DNA from: Opitutaceae bacterium
GTDB lineage: Bacteria > Verrucomicrobiota > Verrucomicrobiia > Opitutales > Opitutaceae
NCBI GenBank assembly: GCA_030648295.1
Contig: JAUSID010000093.1
Location: forward strand, 1-60,507
DNA length: 60,507 bases
Direction of reading: 5' to 3'
In this document: positions 1-7,758 of the stretch, piece after piece
Position numbering within the stretch: position 1 is the stretch's first letter
Layout: every line of letters begins with the position of its first letter
Made by a program: the position numbers and the translations under genes
Notes under the pieces: generated by a model
Told to the model about the DNA's origin: nothing
The model's input: only the letters and a program-made list of their open reading frames with translations
Databases searched by the model: none

Positions 1-217
1 AGCCATGCCGGGCGGTCGGCTTTGGCCCGCAACCACCGCGTGCAGCACCCATTTCGACCGGGCGCAGGCGGCAAACAGGCAGGTCTCGAACGCGTCGCGG
101 GTCCGCGGCGCGCCGAACGACCCGACGCGGCGATGGCCCCGATTGATCACATGGTAAATCGCGCCGGGAAATGGCTGATGTCGCTGCGCTCGGTACGAGT
201 CGCAGTTTGCGCGCCAT
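1..217 (-). pseudogene. REP-associated tyrosine (Y1/RAYT) transposase, decayed 5' part
   Basis: Reading the minus strand from 217 gives MARKLRLV, the usual RAYT N-terminus. After a short out-of-frame stretch, a second frame gives PGAIYHVINRG (codon for I at 157-159) and then AFETCLFAACARSKWVLHAV, the usual body of the Y1 transposase domain. The two parts are in different frames, with about 20 nt of extra sequence between them. The catalytic HFH motif that should follow the LHAV segment is not readable before the window edge. I therefore call it a pseudogene, although the gene could continue beyond base 1. RAYTs normally mobilise REP hairpins. Confidence 0.6.
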
Positions 218-241
218 ACCGTGGACCACACGCCGCACTTG

Positions 242-277
242 CCCTGAGGTCAAGTGAAAGATTAGCAACCTGACCCC
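242..277 (-). repeat. RAYT-associated leader motif
   Basis: On the minus strand this reads GGGGTCAGGTTGCTAATC and then TTTCACTTGACCTCAGGG. From memory, a GGGGTCAGGT-type box is common just upstream of RAYT genes. It lies about 25 nt before the ATG of the decayed transposase, so it is probably part of the same relic. The stretch 278-460 holds only an AT run (TATATATATAT near 420) and no gene I can support. Confidence 0.4.
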
Positions 278-460
278 GTCGTGTGGTTTGTGAAAAAGGG
301 TTTTCGCCGCCGGTTCTGTCCGGTTTTCCGGTTGCCTTCAGCCGATGCGGGCCCCCATCCGATCCGGCCGCACCTGCGCATTGCCTGGAGCACCCGGACC
401 ACTGCGGTTACTTTCGCTTTATATATATATCATCCGCTGATCCGTCCGGCCGACGTCTTC

Positions 461-546
461 GTCCAACCGTGATGTAGATCGCTCGATGACCCCATAGCAC
501 CTGCTCAGCTCCGTCCGCTCGCGATCTACTTCACTTCAGGTTAGGC
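461..546 (-). other. attC-like integron recombination site
   Basis: On the minus strand the site opens with the inverse core GCCTAAC, which contains the TAA stop of the 541-861 gene. It closes with GTTGGAC, which fits the GTTRRRY core consensus. Between them are two arms, GTGAAGTAGATCGC (521-534) and GCGATCTACATCAC (469-482). They pair over 14 positions with one mismatch and act as L''/L'. The 86-nt length, core sequences, stem and overlap with the stop codon all match integron attC architecture. No integrase gene is in the window. Confidence 0.7.
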
Positions 547-861
547 CTTTTTTGTTTCCGAAGTCGGCCGTTGTCGAAAGCGACCAATTCCTCGGATAAT
601 CACGAAGAACAGCAGACCGATAGCGGTCCATTGAACGACAAGACCGAGCCAAAGTCCGACTTCACTCGGAGCGTGCGCATTACCAGAGACGAGGATTGCT
701 GCCGAAATAGGCACCCATAAGAGAAATGTCTCAACGACCTTTGGAATCGGTTTGGGCGGTAGACTCAAATCGCGATCGGAGTCATCGATCGACTGCATCG
801 CAAACCAGCCGACCGCCCATGCGATCAAAATACAAATGGTGAGTTGCGCGGCAGCCTTCAT
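541..861 (-). CDS. Small membrane protein in an integron-like cassette
   Basis: This 106-residue protein of unknown function has three likely hydrophobic segments: residues 7-23, about 45-62, and 72-93. An acidic stretch SIDDSDRD follows the first, and the basic C-terminus ends TSETKKA. The start ATG lies 4 nt after the core-like heptamer GTTAGGC (866-872), and its stop codon is part of the GCCTAAC of the next attC-like site. This is the packing of an integron gene cassette. The base composition is visibly less GC-rich than in the neighbouring metabolic genes, which fits acquisition. I do not recognise the family. Confidence 0.65.
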   Translation of the reverse strand: MKAAAQLTICILIAWAVGWFAMQSIDDSDRDLSLPPKPIPKVVETFLLWVPISAAILVSGNAHAPSEVGLWLGLVVQWTAIGLLFFVIIRGIGRFRQRPTSETKKA

Positions 862-865
862 TTTT

Positions 866-970
866 GCCTAACAGTGTTATTGGGACCAACTGAGTTTGTC
901 TTTGCGCGGCATGGTGGAAGGGGTTCGACAGGGCCCGGCATTTGGAATGTCCCTCCGCAAGCTGTTGGAC
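866..970 (-). other. Probable second attC-like site (upstream cassette boundary)
   Basis: On the minus strand it opens with GTCCAAC (964-970, fits RYYYAAC) and ends with GTTAGGC (866-872, fits GTTRRRY), 4 nt before the cassette ATG. The internal arms are weak: GGGAC and GTCCC can pair. The right-hand core is convincing because of its position; the left-hand core is a guess. If correct, a previous cassette ended near 970. Confidence 0.4.
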
Positions 971-1322
971 AACAAAATCCCGTTCGTTCGGATACTCAAT
1001 TTTGAATAGTCGGAGCGCTTTCTTTTCGGACCGGCGAAAGCCAAACCCGTCGCATGACTCCGTTTGACGGAAAAGATGTCACGCCTGTCTCCTTCGCCGA
1101 CTGGAATACGGCACCCGATACCGCACTGCTCCCCGAAGCTTCCTCACCAGCCACGCGTGTTCGTGGGTAACATCCGCCGGTGTGGCGCCCGTGACCGTTT
1201 CCCGGCTTAGCCGGAACAATTCAAGCGCGAATAGCCCGCATGAACTCGAGAGCCGCGATGGCCGACATCATGGCCGAGGACGAAGGCACATTGAATGGCA
1301 CCCAGACGGTGAGAAATGCGGG
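971..1322. other. Gene-free stretch
   Basis: No convincing coding region or RNA is seen between the attC-like site and the end of the DUF6807 gene. Open frames here are short or antisense to the neighbour. If a preceding cassette existed, its gene is no longer recognisable. Confidence 0.4.
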
Positions 1323-2261
1323 CTACCATTGTCGCCCCGCCATCTTCAGCTCCAACGGCGTCCACGCGTTCCGCCGGACGACAACGCGGTAACGAAGATC
1401 GAATTCGCCGTGCGGTGGAATCGCGCGCGGCTTGCGGGCGAGGATCGCGGCGCACGCGAAACGCATCTGCGCTGACTTGATGAGATACCACGCCGCGTTT
1501 TCGCCGTCGTTGGCGGGGTCGCTCAGGATGGCAACCGACCCCGCTTCCCTTCCGTCCGCCGTGAAATTGCAGGCAACCGCCGGCGCCTCGGGCCGCGCGC
1601 GATCGCTCACAAACCGCTCGATGGCCGACTCGGTGGAAACGAATCCAATCGTCACCGGCGCCGCCGCCATCCGGATGCTCAGCCCCGCATAGCCGCCGTT
1701 GACTGCACCCTTCGGTTCGCCGGGCATGGGCGTGCGATCGAGCAGGGCACCCTCGCTGCCGGCAGTGAAGTGGGCCCGCCAGTCGATGGTGTACGCGCCA
1801 TTGGCGGACGGCGCGGAAACCGACAGCTCGCGTCTCTCCGTCAGCTCCACCCGACCGGAGGGATGGCGGTATGTGACATCCAGCCGGATCTGCGCGCTAC
1901 CGTCGGGCTTGGTTTCAATTCGGGGCGGCGACCAGCGCGTCGCGCCTGCAGCCAGACCCGACTGCCGGCTCTCCTCCCAGTAATTCACCTGGTTGATGTA
2001 TTTCCACGAGAACCAGAGACCGTAGTGCCACGGATGATCCTGGGGTTTGAAATGAGTGAGCGACGGACCGCCGGTCGTCAGCGGGTGAAAGAACGGCTTG
2101 CCCTTGGCCGGGTCGAACGAGAAACGCCACAGGTCCTGACCGTCGTGGCGCCAGGCGAGCTCTGTTTCGCTGCGCACCCATTCCGCCCGCGCGGCCGGAA
2201 CGAGCGATAGGATGAGTCCAAGGAGCGGGCTGACGCCGCCGCGGCGAATAAACGCGTTCAC
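1323..2261 (-). CDS. DUF6807 / PmoA-like family protein, secreted
   Basis: This 312-residue protein belongs to the DUF6807 family, often annotated methane oxygenase PmoA in Verrucomicrobia and Planctomycetes. That name is misleading, since these proteins have nothing to do with methane oxidation. Family features visible are KGKPFFHPLTTGGPSLTHF followed by DHPWHYGLWFSWKYINQVNYWE, both in the first third. I chose the GTG at 2261 because it gives a clean signal peptide (basic FIRRGG, then the hydrophobic LLGLILSLVPAARA). An in-frame start at 2366 would add residues from repeat-rich DNA. Such proteins often accompany Gfo/Idh/MocA and TIM-barrel sugar enzymes, as occur further on in this window. 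The exact substrate is unknown. Confidence 0.75.
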   Translation of the reverse strand: MNAFIRRGGVSPLLGLILSLVPAARAEWVRSETELAWRHDGQDLWRFSFDPAKGKPFFHPLTTGGPSLTHFKPQDHPWHYGLWFSWKYINQVNYWEESRQSGLAAGATRWSPPRIETKPDGSAQIRLDVTYRHPSGRVELTERRELSVSAPSANGAYTIDWRAHFTAGSEGALLDRTPMPGEPKGAVNGGYAGLSIRMAAAPVTIGFVSTESAIERFVSDRARPEAPAVACNFTADGREAGSVAILSDPANDGENAAWYLIKSAQMRFACAAILARKPRAIPPHGEFDLRYRVVVRRNAWTPLELKMAGRQW

Positions 2262-2330
2262 ACGGTTATTCCCAAAAATATTGGCTGAAACCACCAGACA
2301 TTTAACAGGAGGTCGGCGAGACGTTTCGCG

Positions 2331-2464
2331 TTTCGGGTTTCGGGTTTCAAGATCCGCTCTCGTCACTGGTCACTCGTCACATGTCACTCGCCCCGCATTC
2401 ACGCGTTCTCGCGCCGCCCCTCCGCCCCTCCGTCCCTCCGTCCCTCCGCCCCTCCGCCCCTCTG
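2331..2464. repeat. Low-complexity block: TTTCGGG units, GTCAC units and CCCCTCCG octamers
   Basis: Positions 2331-2350 repeat a GTTTCGGG-type unit. Positions 2363-2388 repeat TCAC/GTCAC units. Positions 2417-2464 are six octamers of CCCCTCCG or one-base variants, 48 nt in all. The same octamer fills the last 48 nt of the window. The block occupies the gap between the DUF6807 and ppnP genes. Confidence 0.8.
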
Positions 2465-2595
2465 AGTCCCGGACCCTCCGACTGCACCGACGATCGACCA
2501 CCAATTCACCGACCACCGCCGTCCGTCGTCGGGTGCGTTTTACTGGGCCGGCAAATCCACGATTACGCCCGGCGGTTACGCCCCCAGGGCTGACC

Positions 2596-2928
2596 TCAAG
2601 CCGTCAGAAACGAACAAATGTATTCACAAATCCCCTCCTTCACCGCGATGGTGAAGCCGCTCCTGCCCGGCACGTCGAAATGAGTGCCGGCACCGTAGTC
2701 GCGCGCCTCGCGACCGCCATCGAGGGTCACGCGGCAGGAACCGGCGACAATCTCCATGCGTTCGGACGCGCCGGTGTTGAAGTGGTACGAACCCGGCCGG
2801 ATCAACCCGAGCGTTTTCTTGGCTCCGTCATTGAACAGAACCGTGTGGCTCACGACGTTGCCGTCGAAATAGATGTTGGCCTTGGTATCGACCGTGACGC
2901 CGGCAAATTGGGCGGGAAGCGTGGACAT
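2596..2928 (-). CDS. ppnP: Pyrimidine/purine nucleoside phosphorylase PpnP
   Basis: This 110-residue cupin of the PpnP (YaiE, formerly DUF1255) family catalyses phosphorolysis of several nucleosides to the free base and ribose-1-phosphate in the cytoplasm. The family is recognised by GVTVDTKANIYFDGNVVSHTV near the N-terminus, then KKTLGLIRPGSYHF and GAGTHFDVP, with the terminal CEYICSF. Its length matches the family. I placed the start at the ATG at 2928 (MSTLPAQF), because an upstream in-frame extension to 2961 is not conserved in the family. It is a single-gene unit, divergent from the next gene. Confidence 0.9.
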   Translation of the reverse strand: MSTLPAQFAGVTVDTKANIYFDGNVVSHTVLFNDGAKKTLGLIRPGSYHFNTGASERMEIVAGSCRVTLDGGREARDYGAGTHFDVPGRSGFTIAVKEGICEYICSFLTA

Positions 2929-3056
2929 GATGCGGCGTGATGCCGTGGCGGCCGCCGCCATGCAAGCGTGAGTTTGCCGCGCTCACGCGGGTTGAGTTGC
3001 GAAATCCCCGGCGTCGCGCTTGCGTTCACCAAACTTCGACGCATGCGCCGGCCATC

Positions 3057-4019
3057 GTGAACGCCTCCTGGTTCGTGAATATTTCTCTGCGTTATCCGCG
3101 CGCGCGGTTCAACGTGCTGATGCTGGCAATGTCGCTCGCATCCGCCGTCGCCGCATTTGCGGCCGAGCCGGCGTTCAGCGGACCGGTCGAATGCGGCCGG
3201 ATGGCGGCGCCGCCGAAGCAGGAGACCAGCGGGCTCGCGGCGTCGCGCCGGGCCGCGGGGCTGCTTTGGACGCACGATGACAGTGGCGGCCAGCCGGTGC
3301 TCTATGCGATCGGCGAGGACGGCCGGAAACGCGGCTCGCTGCGCGTGCTCGGCACAAAGAACGCAGACTGGGAGGATCTCGCGGCGTGCGAGTTCGATGG
3401 CAAACGCTGGCTCGTGGTCGGCGATGTTGGGGACAATGACGGACAACGGCCCTATGTGCGCGTTCATATCGTGGAGGAACCCAAGCCGGAGCACCTGATA
3501 CCCCAGGGGGATCTCAGCGCAACGCCGGCGTTTACTTTGCAGATTGCCTATCCGGATGGCGCGCGTGACTGCGAGAGCATCGCGGTCGACCCGGGCGAGC
3601 GCACACTCTATCTGCTCACCAAGCGCGACCCGGTTCCCCGGCTGTATCGAGTGCCACTCGTCCCGGTGTCGGGCGACCGGTTGGTCCTGGCCGAACTGGT
3701 GGGCACGGTGCCGCACATCCTCCAACCCAGCGGTGCCGAGCGAAAGCTGAAGGGGCACCTCGGCCGGAGGCGCGCGGAGGTCTGCGCGATGGATTTCGCC
3801 GCCGACGGGTCGGGCGCGGTGGTGCTGACGTATGGTTCGGTATTGTATTTTCCACGACGCGCCGGCGAGTCATGGGCTGACGCGTTGCAGCGCCAGCCGG
3901 TCGTGCTCGGCGCCCATGATCTGCCTCAAGCGGAGGCGGCCTGCTTCTCCCCCGACTCCCGCCGCATCTACGTCGCCTCCGAATCGAGCCCCAAGCTGAT
4001 CCGCTACGATCGCCGCTGA
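3057..4019 (+). CDS. Secreted beta-propeller-like protein of unknown function
   Basis: This protein is about 320 residues from the GTG at 3057. A signal peptide follows (basic RYPRARFN, hydrophobic VLMLAMSLASAVAAFA, cleavage before EPAF). Downstream GTGs (3075, 3114) or the ATG at 3120 are possible starts. The mature part has propeller-like features: LLWTHDDSGG, NADWEDLAACEFDGKRWLVVGDVGDN, DCESIAVDP, LYLLTKRD and AACFSPDSRRIYVASE, spaced like successive blades. Such proteins are often annotated esterase-like or WD40-like. No catalytic residues are evident. It is divergent from ppnP, and the two starts are about 130 nt apart. Confidence 0.6.
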   Translation: MNASWFVNISLRYPRARFNVLMLAMSLASAVAAFAAEPAFSGPVECGRMAAPPKQETSGLAASRRAAGLLWTHDDSGGQPVLYAIGEDGRKRGSLRVLGTKNADWEDLAACEFDGKRWLVVGDVGDNDGQRPYVRVHIVEEPKPEHLIPQGDLSATPAFTLQIAYPDGARDCESIAVDPGERTLYLLTKRDPVPRLYRVPLVPVSGDRLVLAELVGTVPHILQPSGAERKLKGHLGRRRAEVCAMDFAADGSGAVVLTYGSVLYFPRRAGESWADALQRQPVVLGAHDLPQAEAACFSPDSRRIYVASESSPKLIRYDRR

Positions 4020-4371
4020 AGCGGCCGCGCTGCGCTCCGCCGCAGAACGACCAGGGGCCTGCTTGCCGATTCGATGAAGCAGGTGTTTCACGCAATCGGC
4101 CACCCGCGTCGCGTTCTCGCTCTGATTGTTGCCGTTCAGCTGACGCAGGTGCGTCACACAAACGGCAAGCGACCCGCCTCGGCCCACTCGCACCGCGAGG
4201 CTCCGCGTGCTGCTCCTACGACCATAATTGGCAGGCTGCTCAGCGCGGAGCACGGCCGACGCTGGCAGCCTGGCGCCCAACGCGACATCGAACGTCCACG
4301 GAAAACAGCGCGCGGACGCGATAGATCATGCGGCTTGCAGCGATTCCGGCGGGTGTTTGGCTCGCGGGCGC
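4020..4371. other. Intergenic stretch, no gene supported
   Basis: The 352 nt between the propeller-like gene and the thioesterase gene hold open frames on both strands, but none has a recognisable family or a signal peptide. I see no repeat of the families described elsewhere. Confidence 0.4.
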
Positions 4372-4767
4372 ATGAGCGCGCCTGCCCCGACCCCGCCGCA
4401 CCCGAGCGGTGACGTTGTCATCCGCACCATCGCCATGCCGGCGGATGCGAACGCCAATGGTGACATCTTCGGCGGATGGCTCATTTCGCAGATGGATCTC
4501 GGCGGCGCCATCCTCGCGCGCGGCACCGCTCACGGCCGCGTCACCACCGCGGCCGTCGACGGCATGTCGTTCATCCGGCCAGTGAACGTCGGCGATGTCG
4601 TCACCTGCTACGCGAAACTTCTCGGCGTCGGCCGGACTTCAATGAAGGTGCGCGTCGAGGCGTGGGTGCAGCGCTATGCCGACTCGGCGCAGTTGCACGT
4701 GACCGAGGGCACGTTCGTTTACGTCGCCATCGACACCCACGGGAAACCCCAGCCGGTGAATCGCTGA
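4372..4767 (+). CDS. Acyl-CoA thioesterase, YciA-type hotdog
   Basis: This 131-residue hotdog-fold thioesterase hydrolyses acyl-CoA in the cytoplasm. Family features are the opening PSGDVVIRTIAMPADANANG, then DIFGGWLISQMDLGGAI with the catalytic Asp, and VDGMSFIRPVNVGDVVTCYA. The length equals that of YciA from enterobacteria. The start is at the ATG at 4372 (MSAPAPTPP); an upstream in-frame extension is not family-like. The next gene begins 53 nt downstream, so the two may be cotranscribed, but no functional link is obvious. Confidence 0.85.
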   Translation: MSAPAPTPPHPSGDVVIRTIAMPADANANGDIFGGWLISQMDLGGAILARGTAHGRVTTAAVDGMSFIRPVNVGDVVTCYAKLLGVGRTSMKVRVEAWVQRYADSAQLHVTEGTFVYVAIDTHGKPQPVNR

Positions 4768-4820
4768 GGCTCGCTGGCACACCCACTTCTCCAACTCCCC
4801 GCCCCTGCTTCGAACTCCCC

Positions 4821-5309
4821 ATGAAAATACTCCACCGCCTTCTCCCTGTCTTCGCCCTCTTCGCGCTCACGACCCAGGCCGCTCCCGCGCGCAAAGCGGC
4901 CGGCCCCGGCCAGGAAAAACTCATCGCCGCCGTGCGCGCGGCGGACGACGAACGCGTCGCCGCCACGATCGCGGCTGATCGCTCCCGGCTCGAGGCGATT
5001 TACTCCGACGATCTCAACTACGCCCATTCCAGCGGCAAGGTGGACACCAAGTCGTCGCAAATCCAGGGGATCACCGCGGGCGGGAACCGGTACGAGAAGT
5101 TCGAATACAAGGAGCGTACGTTCGTGCCGGCCGGTCCCGGCGTGGTCCTGATGCGCGGCCGGATGCTCATGCACCTGGCGAGCAAGGCCGGCGGGAAGCA
5201 GAACGCGTTGGACCTGAATTTTCTCGCTGTCTGGCGCGAGGAGGGCGGCAAGTGGCGGTTTCTCGCCTGGCAGTCCTGCAAGAATCCCGAGCCCGGCGCC
5301 AAGAAGTAG
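4821..5309 (+). CDS. Secreted SnoaL/DUF4440-like (NTF2 fold) protein
   Basis: This 162-residue protein has a signal peptide (MKILHRLLPVFALFALTTQA) followed by an NTF2-like domain of the DUF4440/SnoaL type. The opening pattern is typical: LIAAVRAADDERVAATIAAD, then RLEAIYSDDLNYAHSSG and the C-terminal FLAVWREEGGKWRFLAWQS. Members serve as isomerases, immunity-like or stand-alone sensory domains, so the role here cannot be assigned. A lysine-rich tail (PGAKK) ends the protein. It converges on the LytTR remnant. Confidence 0.75.
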   Translation: MKILHRLLPVFALFALTTQAAPARKAAGPGQEKLIAAVRAADDERVAATIAADRSRLEAIYSDDLNYAHSSGKVDTKSSQIQGITAGGNRYEKFEYKERTFVPAGPGVVLMRGRMLMHLASKAGGKQNALDLNFLAVWREEGGKWRFLAWQSCKNPEPGAKK

Positions 5310-5353
5310 CCGAGGCGGCGCCCGCGCGACCGGCATAGCATTCAGCCCGGCCC

Positions 5354-5439
5354 GTCCGCGCAGCGGACGCCAAGCGAGGCGCCACTCAGGAAAAGCAAAC
5401 GCTGTTTCCGGTAGGATGGTCCGAGGGCGGCGCCTCGCT
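5354..5439. terminator. Hairpins between convergent genes
   Basis: GTCCGC-GCA-GCGGAC (5354-5368) forms a short hairpin. AGCGAGGCGCC (5373-5383) is exactly complementary to GGCGCCTCGCT (5429-5439), with a 45-nt loop. There is no T-run, so intrinsic termination is only possible, not shown. The distal arm overlaps the end of the LytTR remnant. Confidence 0.4.
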
Positions 5440-5990
5440 AGCCGATCTTTTCGCGCAGTTCCCTGTAGCGCGTCCGGCCGACCGGTAGTCGCAGCCCGTT
5501 GCGCAACTCCGCCTCGTACTGGCTGCCCTCGTGCGCGTGCAATGCCTTCACCGCGCTGAGCCGCACGACGTAGCTCTTGTGGATCCGCTCGAACCCGGAC
5601 GGCAGCAGCGCGTGCAGTTTCTCGAGCGTCTTGTCGTGCAACTCGCGCCGGCCATCGTCCAGCACCAGCTCGGCGTAAGCGCCGGCGCCTTCCACATACA
5701 GCACGCGGTCGATCGGCACGAGTTCGACGCGCCCGGCCTTCCTCACGGCGAGGAATTTCGCCGCGCCCGCCGCCCGACCTTCGCGCTCCGTGATGCGCGC
5801 CAGCGCGGAGGCCAGCCGCTCGCGCGAGAATGGCTTCGGGACGAAATCGATCACCCCGAATTCAAACGCCCTCAGCGCCTGCTCCGTGTTCGCCGAAACG
5901 ATGATGGTGTGGAACGAGCCGGCCGTCCCCGGCGCCGTGGCGAGCCGGTGAATGGGATAGCTGGATACCGGTGCTGGACATGAACCCGCC
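5438..5990 (-). pseudogene. LytTR-family response regulator, 5'-truncated
   Basis: The 3' part encodes an intact LytTR DNA-binding domain: LVPIDRVLYVEGAGAYAEL, then LHALLPSGFERIHKSYVVRL and the terminal LPVGRTRYRELREKI. Ahead of it is only the last part of a receiver domain (FHTIIVSANTEQALRAFEFG, then VIDFVPKPF with the conserved Lys). The N-terminal two-thirds, including the phospho-accepting Asp, is missing. Just upstream, another frame reads STGIQL where a receiver would have DGIQL, followed about 4 nt out of frame by IHRLATAP. This suggests a frameshift. Beyond 5990 lies a dispersed repeat. No histidine kinase is nearby. Confidence 0.65.
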
Positions 5991-6017
5991 CTGGGAGCGC
6001 GGGCGTCCCGCCCGCCG
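5988..6017 (+). repeat. Dispersed palindromic repeat, family A
   Basis: It carries CTGGGAGCGCGGGCG and TCCCGCCCGC. The core CGGGCG/CGCCCG is palindromic. The same unit recurs at 17861-17890, 18000-18025, 21446-21471 and 35831-35856, in both orientations. Here it abuts the truncated 5' end of the LytTR remnant. Confidence 0.8.
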
Positions 6018-6285
6018 TTTTTCGGGTGCCTCGTCGCCGACTCGACGTGGTAGCCGGCTTCTGATGGACGAACTGGTCCTCGCTGCAATCTGCGGCTGGA
6101 AGCCGCAGCCACTGCGAGCGGACTGGCAGGGCACCTTCGGTCTCGCTCACGCCGTCGAACAATGCGCCGCCTGAACCGAACTCGAATCGGCCACTTGGCG
6201 CGCGGGAGACACGCGCCCAAGCAAGTCCCGCCAAAAAATCCGGATTGGTATTTGGCGGCCGATCCTTCGAGATGGTGGGACCCCC

Positions 6286-7758
6286 ATGCGCGACTCGCCC
6301 CACTCCCACGTTTCCAAATCGATTTTTCCCCTCGTCCTGCTGGCGCTCGCGTTTGTTTCCGCGGCACACGCGGCGGGCCAGCCGAACATTCTTTTCCTCT
6401 TCGCCGACGATCAGCGGTTCGACACCCTGGGCTGCGCGGGCCATCCGATCGTGCAGACCCCCACGATCGACCGGCTGGCGGCCAACGGCGTGCGGTTCCG
6501 CAACGCGTTCGTCACGACCTCCGTGTGCTGGGTGAGCCGTGCCGTGGTCCTCACCGGCCAGTGGGCGCGGACGCATGTGCAGCGCGATGCCGTGCCCAGG
6601 GTCCAGCCGCAGGCGCTCAGCACGATTTTTCCACTCCCGCTGCGGGCGGCCGGGTACCGCACGGGTTATTTCGGCAAATGGCATCTCCAGGCGCCGCCGG
6701 GTTTCTCGCCCGCCCCGCAGTTCGATCAGTTCGAGGCGATCACGCGGAATCCGTATTTCAAGACGCTGCCGGATGGAACGAAACGCCACGAGACCGACCT
6801 GATCTGCGACCGCGGAATCGAATTCATCAAGTCGCAGCCGAAGAATCAGCCCTTCTGCCTGAACCTTTGGTTCAACGCCGCGCACGCCGAGGACGGCGAC
6901 AAGCGGCCCGGCTTCCATCACGCCTGGCCGCCGTCGGCCGACGGGATGTACGAGGACATCACGATCCCGCCGCCGCGACTCGGCGCCGCCGAAATCTACG
7001 AGCGTCAGCCGGATTTCCTGAAAAGTTCGATCAACCGCGAGCGGTTCTTCTGGGGCTACGACACGCCGGAAAAATACCAGACGAACCTGCGCGCTTATTT
7101 TCGCCAGATCAGCGGCATCGATCGCGCCGTCGCGCGAGTACTCGCCGCGCTCGAGGAGGCCGGCCTGGCGGACAACACCATCGTCGTCTACAGCGCGGAC
7201 AACGGTTACTATCTCGGCGACCGCGGTTTTCAGGGCAAGTGGTCGCATTACGAGGAATCACTGCGCGTCCCGCTCGTGGTCTATGATCCGCGGTTACCGA
7301 AGGAGCGGCGCGGTCGCGTGATCGACAGCATGGCGCTCAACGTGGATTTGCCGGCGACGTTTCTCGAGTGGGCCGGAGCCGAAAAACCCGCGGCGTACGA
7401 GGGCCGCAGCCTCGCGCCACTCGTCGCGGGCGAGAAGGCACCGAACTGGCGCACGCATTTTTTCTGCGAACATGTCGATCTCGCACCGACGCTCTCGTGG
7501 GAGGGCGTGCGCGGTGAGCGGCATGTTTATGCGCGCTACTTCGATCAGCAGCCGCCGTTCGAATTCCTGTACGATTTGCAGCGCGATCCGGACGAGCTGG
7601 AAAACCTCGCCGGCGATTCACGTCATGCCGGCGTGCTCAAACGGATGCGCGCGGTGTGCGACACGGAGATGAATGCGCGCGGTGGAGCGTTGCTGCCGAT
7701 GGGCGAACGCGGCGCGAAAAAATCCGGTGGCGCCAGGAAAGCGAAGAAGGCCCGGTGA
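6286..7758 (+). CDS. Secreted sulfatase (S1 family) with CWVSR active-site motif
   Basis: This 490-residue S1 sulfatase hydrolyses sulfate esters, probably in the periplasm. It has a signal peptide (KSIFPLVLLALAFVSAAHA), metal-binding Asp41-Asp42 in NILFLFADDQ, FGKWH with Lys131, and late metal ligands in YSADNGYYLGDRG. The formylglycine site is Cys81 in VCWVSRAVVLTG. The usual core is C-x-P/A-x-R, and here the third position is Val, so recognition by the modifying enzyme may differ. The C-terminal LYDLQRDPDELENLA is typical. The tail is Lys/Arg-rich (GGARKAKKAR). The start is at the ATG at 6286; GGTGGGA about 9 nt upstream may serve as ribosome-binding site. Confidence 0.9.
   Translation: MRDSPHSHVSKSIFPLVLLALAFVSAAHAAGQPNILFLFADDQRFDTLGCAGHPIVQTPTIDRLAANGVRFRNAFVTTSVCWVSRAVVLTGQWARTHVQRDAVPRVQPQALSTIFPLPLRAAGYRTGYFGKWHLQAPPGFSPAPQFDQFEAITRNPYFKTLPDGTKRHETDLICDRGIEFIKSQPKNQPFCLNLWFNAAHAEDGDKRPGFHHAWPPSADGMYEDITIPPPRLGAAEIYERQPDFLKSSINRERFFWGYDTPEKYQTNLRAYFRQISGIDRAVARVLAALEEAGLADNTIVVYSADNGYYLGDRGFQGKWSHYEESLRVPLVVYDPRLPKERRGRVIDSMALNVDLPATFLEWAGAEKPAAYEGRSLAPLVAGEKAPNWRTHFFCEHVDLAPTLSWEGVRGERHVYARYFDQQPPFEFLYDLQRDPDELENLAGDSRHAGVLKRMRAVCDTEMNARGGALLPMGERGAKKSGGARKAKKAR

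Noticed and set aside
22-273. 83-residue plus-strand coding frame at the left edge
   Set aside because: It is the antisense of the RAYT relic and has no recognisable domain.
281-477. Two overlapping short plus-strand frames
   Set aside because: They lie in the region between the RAYT leader and the attC-like site, overlap each other in different frames and resemble no family.
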